A DNA stretch of 20,202 bases, taken from an uncultured Collinsella sp. (GTDB taxonomy: Bacteria > Actinomycetota > Coriobacteriia > Coriobacteriales > Coriobacteriaceae). The stretch covers positions 1 through 20,202 of the forward strand of contig URNI01000026.1 of the NCBI GenBank assembly GCA_900549135.1, given 5' to 3'. Made by a program: the position numbers and the translations under genes. Positions 14,014 to 20,202 of this stretch are shown in pieces. The notes beneath the pieces were generated by a model. It did no database searches. It saw nothing but the letters and a program-made list of their open reading frames with translations, and was not told the origin of the DNA. Each line of letters begins with the position of its first letter. The stretch's first letter is position 1.

Positions 14014-14979
14014 ATGGCTGACAAGAACCCTTTGACTCCGGAAGAAGTGACGGAGTTATTCTCCGAAATCGATGCATCCGGCGTCTTGGATCCCACGCTT
14101 GCCAAAAAGCGAACCGAGCGCATGCGTGAGAAGGAAGCTGCGGCCAAGCGCGGTGACAAAGCGGCGCTAGCGCAGCTGCGCAGCGAGGACCGCGCGAGCC
14201 AGGCAAAACATATCGACCCGCTGTCCGAGGACGATCCTTCGGGCTCGCAGGTGAGCCATACCATTACGAAGACCGCGATGGCCGTGGTCATCGGTATTTT
14301 GGTGCTGATCGTGGGCATGCAGATTGGCTACGGCGTGATGCGTCGTCTGAACACCGCCAACCTGTCCGAGAGCGTTTCGGTCGATACCGTTTCGACCGCG
14401 CTCAAGGGTGGACTTGAATGGGGCAACGGCTTTACGCAGTTCCCGCTCGACTTCACCGTCGATGAAGCCGATGAACGCACGGGCACGGTCGAGGTGACGG
14501 TGTTGGACACATCGTCCGCCAACGAGCTCGAGCTGCTGTCCAACGGGCAGATTCAGGCCGCGGCGCTTGCGACCAACGCGTTGCTCAACGATAAGATCGA
14601 CCGCGTGGTGTATAACGTTCACGCCTATATCGACGAGGATAGCAACATTCAGCACGATTCCTTCTTTGGCATGTTCCCCGCGCGGGGCCACCAGAGCGCC
14701 ATTTTGACGTTCGTGTGGACCAAGAGCTCATCCAACGCCACGAGTATCGACTGGAAGATGCGCATCGTGAGTATGGATGACACCATCGCCGAACGCATTC
14801 AGAAGCAGGTGAACTCGGTGTCGTCGTTGATTGAGGACCCGGTGGTTAGCCAGACCAAGATTGACGAGGAAAAGGCCGAACGTGACCTGGAGCATCGTCT
14901 GCATGGCCGCGAGATTTTCCGCGGTGGCAAGCCCGATCGCACACCGTCCGAACTGCTGGAACAGGACAAGAAAAAGTAA
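14014..14979 (+). CDS. Unrecognised single-pass membrane protein
   Basis: The 321-residue product is not one I recognise. Residues 1-84 are charged, rich in Lys, Arg, Glu and Ala, and probably cytoplasmic with helical or coiled-coil character. One membrane segment spans about 87-109 (TAMAVVIGILVLIVGMQIGY). Residues 110-321 would lie outside the cell; they include a mixed alpha/beta stretch (GTVEVTVLDTSSANELELL, AALATNALLNDKIDRVVYNV) and end in a charged tail. AGGAAG lies before the ATG. It follows the ABC exporter by 19 bp, so it may assist it, and is closed off by a strong terminator. No catalytic motif is visible. Confidence 0.75.
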   Translation: MADKNPLTPEEVTELFSEIDASGVLDPTLAKKRTERMREKEAAAKRGDKAALAQLRSEDRASQAKHIDPLSEDDPSGSQVSHTITKTAMAVVIGILVLIVGMQIGYGVMRRLNTANLSESVSVDTVSTALKGGLEWGNGFTQFPLDFTVDEADERTGTVEVTVLDTSSANELELLSNGQIQAAALATNALLNDKIDRVVYNVHAYIDEDSNIQHDSFFGMFPARGHQSAILTFVWTKSSSNATSIDWKMRIVSMDDTIAERIQKQVNSVSSLIEDPVVSQTKIDEEKAERDLEHRLHGREIFRGGKPDRTPSELLEQDKKK

Positions 14980-14985
14980 GACGCC

Positions 14986-15025
14986 ATCATCCCGCGTGAG
15001 CCACAAGCCCCGCGGGATGATTTTT
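14986..15025 (+). terminator. Terminator before the carAB operon
   Basis: A perfect 11-bp stem (14986-14996 with 15011-15021) with a 14-nt loop is followed by TTTTT (15021-15025). It ends the transcript carrying the ABC exporter and the membrane protein. Confidence 0.9.
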
Positions 15026-15098
15026 AATCCTCGTCCTAGAAAAATCATTATGCATAGAAAGTCATAATTATCATTTCGTAAACATTTCGATGAAATTA

Positions 15099-15127
15099 AC
15101 GCCATGAGGCATGCTTACGGTTACAAT
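15099..15127 (+). promoter_or_regulatory. Candidate promoter of carAB
   Basis: TACAAT (15122-15127) is one base off the -10 consensus. The hexamer 17 bp upstream, ACGCCA (15099-15104), matches the -35 at only three positions. The region 15040-15105 is markedly AT-rich. The leader would be about 50 nt and include the PyrR-like hairpin. Confidence 0.4.
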
Positions 15128-15155
15128 ACCGCGAGGCCTAACTACACACCTTTAA

Positions 15156-15180
15156 GCCGGTCCTGTGAGACCGGGAAGGA
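15156..15180 (+). promoter_or_regulatory. PyrR-binding-like hairpin at the carA ribosome-binding site
   Basis: A 6-bp stem CCGGTC (15157-15162) with GACCGG (15169-15174) carries the loop CTGTGA. The sequence across the top, TCCTGTGAG, matches the core UCCNGNGAG of the known PyrR anti-antiterminator binding loop. AAGGAG (15175-15181 region) follows at once and the carA ATG is at 15186. There is no terminator or attenuator in between, so the layout suggests that PyrR with UMP blocks ribosome entry, as reported for actinobacterial pyr operons. The motif is seen; regulation is inferred. Confidence 0.6.
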
Positions 15181-15185
15181 GAACT

Positions 15186-16625
15186 ATGGCGAACAACCAT
15201 ACCGCGGGCGCTGCCGCCCGCACCTTCGCGCCCAGCGAGCTTTGCCAGCGTATGCTGGCCAAAACCAGCAAGGGCACCTGTGGTCCCTGCATCCTGTATC
15301 TTGAGGATGGGACCATTTTTTATGGACGTGCATGCGGCGCCGAGGGCACCGCGACCGGCGAAGTCTGCTTCAACACCTCACTCGAGGGCTACTTTGAGGT
15401 CATGACCGACCCGAGTTATGCCGGCCAAATCGTAACCATGACCTATCCGCAGATCGGCAACTACGGTATCGACGAGACCGACGTCCAGTCGGCCTTCCCC
15501 GGCGACGCCGTGCGCCCTGCGAGCGCTCCGGCTATGCGCGGCATGATCGTTCGCGACATGTGCACCACGCCTTCTAACTGGCGCTCGGCCGTCAGCGTGC
15601 CGGAGTATCTGCGCGCCCACGGCATCGTCGCTATCGAGGGCGTCGACACCCGCGCTCTGGTGCGCCATCTGCGCGACAATGGTTCCAAGATGGGCATTAT
15701 CTCGACCGAGATCTTCGACGTCGACGAGCTTGCCGAGCGTCTGGCCGCAGCGCCCACGCTGGTAGGCGAGAACCTGGTCAAGACCGTAAGTTGCCCCGCG
15801 CCTCATGAGTTTGTGGCTGCCGACCTGCCTGCCACGCATGACTTTGCGCTTTCGGCTGCCGCTCCTGCCCGTCACAAAGTGGTCGCCTACGACTGCGGTG
15901 TGAAGCGCGGCATTCTGGAGGGGCTGGTCCGCGCCGGCTGCGATCTTACCGTCGTGCCGTGGGACACGCCCGCGAGTGAGGTGCTCGACATGAATCCCGA
16001 CGGCGTCTTTTTGTCCAATGGCCCCGGCGACCCCGACGCCGTGGTGGAGACCTACGAGCAGGTGCAGCAGCTGATCGGCAAGGTGCCGGTCTTTGGTATT
16101 TGTCTTGGTCACCAGATGATCAGCCTGGCCTGCGGCGCCCAGATGGAAAAGCTTAAGTTCGGTCACCGCGGTGGCAACCAGCCGGTTATGAACCTGGTAA
16201 GCCGCCGTGTGGAGATCACCGCGCAAAACCATGGCTTTGGTCTGCTGTTCCCCAGCTTGGGCAAGCTTGTCCCCGAGCTTTCCGGCGGCGAGACCGAGCA
16301 TGCGGCCGATGGAGATCTGCGCGTCTGGGTGCGCCGCGGAATCGCGCCGGTCGTGATGAACGAGCGCTTTGGCCGCATTCGCCTAACACATGTGAACCTC
16401 AACGACGGCACCGCCGAGGGCATCCAGCTGCTCGACGCCCCGTGCTTCTCGGTCCAGTATCACCCCGAGGCCTCGCCTGGCCCCACCGATGCCCACTATC
16501 TCTTTACCGCCTTTACGCGACTCATGGACGGCGAGGAGAACTACCTGGACATCGACACCGCGAAGGACCGCCTGGCTGGCTGGAACTTTGCCGAGACCGC
16601 CGCGACCGAGACCGAGGAGAACTAA
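15186..16625 (+). CDS. carA: Carbamoyl-phosphate synthase small (glutaminase) subunit
   Basis: The 479-residue product supplies ammonia from glutamine to CarB. The ATG at 15186 follows AAGGAG. The CarA N-domain begins near residue 37 (ILYLEDGTIFYGRACGAEG), so there are about 33 extra residues in front. The class-I glutaminase domain shows FGICLGHQ with nucleophile C306 and QYHPEASPGP with H426 and E428. Between QNHGF (347-351) and THVNLNDGT (401-409) about 50 residues stand where E. coli-type CarA has about 15; the insert includes RVWVRRGIAPVVMNERFG. A tail of about 35 residues follows the catalytic core. The enzyme is therefore about 100 residues longer than usual yet keeps all key residues. 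It is 1 bp from carB. Confidence 0.95.
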   Translation: MANNHTAGAAARTFAPSELCQRMLAKTSKGTCGPCILYLEDGTIFYGRACGAEGTATGEVCFNTSLEGYFEVMTDPSYAGQIVTMTYPQIGNYGIDETDVQSAFPGDAVRPASAPAMRGMIVRDMCTTPSNWRSAVSVPEYLRAHGIVAIEGVDTRALVRHLRDNGSKMGIISTEIFDVDELAERLAAAPTLVGENLVKTVSCPAPHEFVAADLPATHDFALSAAAPARHKVVAYDCGVKRGILEGLVRAGCDLTVVPWDTPASEVLDMNPDGVFLSNGPGDPDAVVETYEQVQQLIGKVPVFGICLGHQMISLACGAQMEKLKFGHRGGNQPVMNLVSRRVEITAQNHGFGLLFPSLGKLVPELSGGETEHAADGDLRVWVRRGIAPVVMNERFGRIRLTHVNLNDGTAEGIQLLDAPCFSVQYHPEASPGPTDAHYLFTAFTRLMDGEENYLDIDTAKDRLAGWNFAETAATETEEN

Positions 16626-16626
16626 C

Positions 16627-19600
16627 ATGCCGAAACGTACTGACATCAAGCGTATCCTCGTTATTGGTTCGGGCCCCATCGTTATTGGCCAGGCCTGCGA
16701 GTTCGACTACTCCGGCGCCCAGGCCTGCAAGGTGCTCAAGGAGGATGGCTTTGAGGTCATCCTGGTCAATTCCAACCCGGCGACCATCATGACCGACCCG
16801 GGCTTGGCCGACCGCACCTATGTTGAGCCTATCACCGCCGAGTTTATCGAGCGCGTAATCAAGAAAGAGCGCCCGGACGCGCTGCTGCCCACGCTGGGCG
16901 GCCAGACCGGTCTGAACGCCGCCGTCGAGCTGGCGAAAGACGGTACGCTCGACAAGTACGGCGTCGAGATGATCGGCTGTGACCTTGCCGCCATCGAGCG
17001 CGGCGAGGACCGCAAGCTCTTTAACGAGGCCATGGCCGAGATCGGCCTGGAGGTCGCGCGCTCGGGCTATGCCTACAGCGTGGCCGACGCCGAGGCCATC
17101 GCCGAGCGCGTGGGATATCCCTGCGTGCTGCGTCCGAGCTTTACCCTCGGCGGCGCCGGCGGCGGCATCGCTCACACTCACGAGGAGCTCGTCTCCATCG
17201 TGAGCCAGGGCCTCGAGCTCTCGCCCGCCCACGAGGTGCTGGTCGAGGAGTCCATCGAGGGCTGGAAAGAGTATGAGATGGAGGTCATGCGTGACCACGC
17301 CGGCAACGGCATCATCGTGTGCTCCATCGAGAACCTCGACCCCATGGGCGTGCATACCGGCGACTCCATCACCGTGGCGCCGGCGCAGACCCTCTCCGAC
17401 CTGGAGTATCAGCGCATGCGTGTCGCCTCGCTCGCCATCTTGGAGAAGATCGGCGTCGAGACCGGTGGCTCCAACGTGCAGTTTGCCGTGAACCCCCAGA
17501 CCGGCCGCCTGATCGTCATCGAGATGAACCCGCGCGTGAGCCGTTCGTCCGCCCTCGCTTCCAAGGCCACGGGTTTCCCCATTGCCAAGGCCGCCGCGCG
17601 CCTGGCTGTGGGCTACACGCTCGACGAGATCGTCAACGACATCACCAAGGCTACGCCCGCCTGCTTTGAGCCCACGATCGACTACTGTGTGGTCAAGGTG
17701 CCGCGCTTTGCCTTCGAGAAGTTCAAGGGTACCGACCCCACGCTCACCACGCGCATGAAGGCCGTGGGCGAGATTATGGCGATCGGCCGCACCTTTGAGG
17801 AGGCCTTTGGCAAGGCCATGCGCTCGCTGGAGGACGGACACCAGGGCATTTGCGCCGGTGGAAAGGAGGGTGCCGACAAGCTGGGCGACGACGAGCTCGC
17901 TCAGGCCGTGGCAACCCCGACCGAGCATCGCATCTTCTTTGTGGTCGAGGCCCTGCGCCGCGGCTGGGATGTCGCGCGTATCCGTGCCATCTGCGGTATC
18001 GATCCGTGGTACCTCAACCGTATCAACGACATGGTGCAGGTCCAGGAGAGCATCCGCGGCCTGCGTGTGGAGGATATCGATGCCGACGCGATGCGCCTGC
18101 TCAAGCAGTACGGCACGAGCGATGCCGAGATCGCCGCGCTGACCGGCTCGGACGAGCGCTTTGTGCGCGCCTATCGCAAGGGCCTTGGCGTGGTTCCCAG
18201 CATGAAGACGGTCGATACCTGCGCTGCGGAGTTCTCGAGCGCCACGGAGTACCATTACAAGACGTACGAGAACATCTACCGCACGAGCCCGGATGCCAAG
18301 AAGTGCGTGGCTCCCGACGAGACCACGCCGGCGGACAAGCCCAAGGCGATGATCTTGGGCGCCGGTCCCAACCGCATTGGCCAGGGTATCGAGTTCGATT
18401 ACTGCTGCGTGCACGCGAGCTACGCGCTGGCGGCCCGCGGCTTTGAGACCATCATGGTCAACTGCAATCCCGAGACCGTTTCGACCGACTACGACACGTC
18501 CGACCGTCTGTACTTTGAGCCGCTCACCTACGAGGACGTCATGGATGTCATCGATGTTGAGCGACCCGACGGCGTCGTGGTGACGCTCGGCGGCCAGACT
18601 CCGCTTAAGCTGGCGCGCATGCTCGAGGAAAGCGGCGTGAACATCATGGGCACCAAGCCCGATGCCATCGACTTTGCCGAGGACCGCGAGCGCTTTGCCG
18701 CCCTGCTCGACAAGCTGGGCATTATGTATCCGCCGGCGGGCCAGGCAACCTCGTTTGAGGAGGCCGAGGCCGTCGCCGCGCATATTGGCTACCCGCTGCT
18801 GGTGCGTCCGAGCTACGTGCTGGGCGGCCGCGGCATGATGATCGCCTACGATGCCGAGCATCTGCGCGATTATATGGCCGAGGCTGCACGCATTAGCCCC
18901 GACTACCCGGTGTATCTGGATCGCTTCCTGGAGGGTGCGATCGAGTCCGATGTCGACGCCCTGTGCGATGGCGAAGAGGTCTACATCGGCGGCATTCTGG
19001 AGCATATCGAGGAGGCCGGCATTCACTCCGGCGACTCTGCGACCTGCATCCCGCCGTTCAGCTTTAGCGAGAGCCTGCAGGCAAAGCTTTGCGAGACCAC
19101 GCGCCGCATCGCGATGGCGCTGGGCGTACGCGGCCTGGTTAACGTGCAGTACGCCATCAAGGGCGAGACCGTTTACGTGATCGAGGCCAACCCGCGTGCC
19201 AGCCGCACCGTGCCGTTTATCTCCAAGGCCACCGGCGTGCCGCTGGCCAAGTGTGCGGCGCGTATCATGGCGGGCGATTCCATCGCCAGCCTGGGCCTGC
19301 CGAGCGACGAGCGTCAGCTCGATTGGTTCTGCATGAAGGAAGCCGTTATGCCCTGGGGTCGTTTCCCGGGCGCCGACGTTATCCTGGGTCCCGAGATGAA
19401 GTCGACGGGCGAGGTCATGGGTATTGCCAAGAGCTATCCCGAGGCATACGCCAAGACGCAGCTGGCGATCGACTACAAGCTGCCCGACCCGAGCGCCGGC
19501 AAGGTGTTCATTAGCGTGTGCGATCGCGACAAGCGCCACATCCTTTCGGTCGCCCGCATCCTGCGCTACTTGGGCTTTGATATCTGCTCCACCGAGGGCA

Positions 19601-19941
19601 CGGCGCGCGTGCTGCGCGGCGGCAACGTGACCTGCGAGGTCGTGGAGAAGATCGGCGGCCCGCACGACGGCGAGCGTCCCAACATCGGCGATTTGATCGC
19701 CGACGGCAAGATCGCGGTGATCATCAACACGCCGTACGGTCCGGGCTCGCGCGGTGACGGCTACCTGCTGCGCACCGAGGCCGTGCGCCGCGGTGTGACC
19801 TGCGTGACCGCGATGTCTGCGGCCAACACGTACGTGAATGCCATCGAGGCGGTGCGCGAGGACCAGCAGGGCCACGGCAGCGCCAACGACATGGGTATGG
19901 ACGTCATTGCCCTGCAGGACCTGCCGCAGTACACGGTGTAA
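16627..19941 (+). CDS. carB: Carbamoyl-phosphate synthase large subunit
   Basis: The 1104-residue product makes carbamoyl phosphate from bicarbonate, ammonia and two ATP, feeding pyrimidine and arginine synthesis. The two homologous halves begin with KRILVIGSGPIVIGQACEFD (about residue 9) and KAMILGAGPNRIGQGIEFDY (residue 573). Each has an ATP-grasp fold (PSFTLGGAGGG and PSYVLGGRGMM; EMNPRVSRSSALASKATG and EANPRASRTVPFISKATG). The oligomerisation domain lies between about 400 and 560, and the MGS-like allosteric domain runs from residue 959 (KVFISVCDRDKRHIL) to the end. Start is the ATG at 16627, one base after the carA stop, with GAGGAG inside the end of carA, so the two are translationally coupled. 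Confidence 0.98.
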   Translation: MPKRTDIKRILVIGSGPIVIGQACEFDYSGAQACKVLKEDGFEVILVNSNPATIMTDPGLADRTYVEPITAEFIERVIKKERPDALLPTLGGQTGLNAAVELAKDGTLDKYGVEMIGCDLAAIERGEDRKLFNEAMAEIGLEVARSGYAYSVADAEAIAERVGYPCVLRPSFTLGGAGGGIAHTHEELVSIVSQGLELSPAHEVLVEESIEGWKEYEMEVMRDHAGNGIIVCSIENLDPMGVHTGDSITVAPAQTLSDLEYQRMRVASLAILEKIGVETGGSNVQFAVNPQTGRLIVIEMNPRVSRSSALASKATGFPIAKAAARLAVGYTLDEIVNDITKATPACFEPTIDYCVVKVPRFAFEKFKGTDPTLTTRMKAVGEIMAIGRTFEEAFGKAMRSLEDGHQGICAGGKEGADKLGDDELAQAVATPTEHRIFFVVEALRRGWDVARIRAICGIDPWYLNRINDMVQVQESIRGLRVEDIDADAMRLLKQYGTSDAEIAALTGSDERFVRAYRKGLGVVPSMKTVDTCAAEFSSATEYHYKTYENIYRTSPDAKKCVAPDETTPADKPKAMILGAGPNRIGQGIEFDYCCVHASYALAARGFETIMVNCNPETVSTDYDTSDRLYFEPLTYEDVMDVIDVERPDGVVVTLGGQTPLKLARMLEESGVNIMGTKPDAIDFAEDRERFAALLDKLGIMYPPAGQATSFEEAEAVAAHIGYPLLVRPSYVLGGRGMMIAYDAEHLRDYMAEAARISPDYPVYLDRFLEGAIESDVDALCDGEEVYIGGILEHIEEAGIHSGDSATCIPPFSFSESLQAKLCETTRRIAMALGVRGLVNVQYAIKGETVYVIEANPRASRTVPFISKATGVPLAKCAARIMAGDSIASLGLPSDERQLDWFCMKEAVMPWGRFPGADVILGPEMKSTGEVMGIAKSYPEAYAKTQLAIDYKLPDPSAGKVFISVCDRDKRHILSVARILRYLGFDICSTEGTARVLRGGNVTCEVVEKIGGPHDGERPNIGDLIADGKIAVIINTPYGPGSRGDGYLLRTEAVRRGVTCVTAMSAANTYVNAIEAVREDQQGHGSANDMGMDVIALQDLPQYTV

Positions 19942-19956
19942 GACTCATCCCGTCGC

Positions 19957-20036
19957 CCGGGGCGTGATCGGGCGCTTTCTCTCGGAAACTGGGCTTCGAG
20001 AAGTTTTCCGAGAGAAAGGTCCGCCTCCCGCCCCGG
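19957..20036. repeat. Three-tier palindrome after carB
   Basis: Outer arms 19957-19964 and 20029-20036 (CCGGGGCG/CGCCCCGG) enclose a long inner stem, 19975-19990 with 20002-20018, which pairs almost completely with one bulged base (core CTTTCTCTCGGAAA). A weaker GGCG/CGCC pairing lies between the two. No T-tract follows. It could fold into one long cruciform or RNA hairpin and resembles a dispersed repeat unit. Confidence 0.6.
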
Positions 20037-20111
20037 CCTGTGCTGACTTGGCTGCATCGTGCGCTGCCGAAGGGACTTTGCGCGATGACTAGGGCTAAAA
20101 AAGAGAATGTG

Positions 20112-20148
20112 TGGGACAAACAACTCAGAGTTGTTTGTCCCATTTTTT
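20112..20148 (+). terminator. Strong terminator downstream of carAB
   Basis: The arms 20112-20126 and 20128-20142 are perfect reverse complements (core GGGACAAACAA/TTGTTTGTCCC) and are followed by TTTTTT (20143-20148). An A-run at 20098-20103 upstream could let it also work on the minus strand. Confidence 0.9.
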
Positions 20149-20173
20149 ATGGGCCGAGCGTATGGGCCGAGCG
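20148..20173. repeat. 13-bp tandem duplication
   Basis: TATGGGCCGAGCG occurs twice head to tail with no gap (20148-20160 and 20161-20173), directly after the terminator. It is probably a slippage duplication. The remaining bases to the window end show no gene. Confidence 0.8.
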
Positions 20174-20202
20174 GGATGTTGCAGGATTAGACGTCTACGT
20201 AT

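Noticed and set aside
16522..19875. An open frame of over 1100 codons on the minus strand opposite carB
   Set aside because: It is the mirror of strong GC-rich codon bias in carB; it has no ribosome-binding site and no recognisable domain.

Overview
The window looks like a chromosomal segment of a high-GC Gram-positive gut actinobacterium of the class Coriobacteriia, most likely Collinsella or a close relative. This rests on GC-rich codon use, the order rpsF-ssb-rpsR-rplI-dnaB, a sortase-type pilin with a CnaB domain, and a lone DUF559 protein of a type I associate with this class. The genus is an inference; no search was run.

Layout. Bases 1-650 hold the 3' end of a cell-wall-anchored pilin, followed by a bidirectional terminator. 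On the minus strand come a secreted or membrane protein with a bactofilin-like repeat region (845-1990) and a TRIC/UPF0126 membrane protein (2097-2786). Bases 2902-4351 look like an accessory insert: one DUF559 nuclease-like gene flanked by two 65-bp palindromic repeats in opposite orientation, then a broken tRNA-Ser-like sequence packed with hairpins. Two intact tRNA-Ser genes (anticodons CGA and GGA) follow on the minus strand, each with its own terminator. From 5050 onward everything coding is on the plus strand: the rpsF-ssb-rpsR-rplI operon, dnaB, purA, purD, a Nudix ADP-ribose pyrophosphatase, an ABC exporter, an unrecognised single-pass membrane protein, and carA-carB.

How the genes fit together. 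The core is housekeeping: ribosome assembly and replication (S6, SSB, S18, L9, DnaB), purine synthesis (PurA, PurD) and the first committed step of pyrimidine and arginine synthesis (CarAB). A hairpin whose loop matches the PyrR-binding consensus sits directly against the carA ribosome-binding site, which suggests translational control by PyrR. Intergenic regions carry several nested palindromes (12017-12112, 19957-20036) that look like dispersed repeat elements.

The most promising candidate for something undescribed is the DUF559 gene with its matched pair of inverted 65-bp palindromes, beside the hairpin-filled tRNA-Ser remnant.
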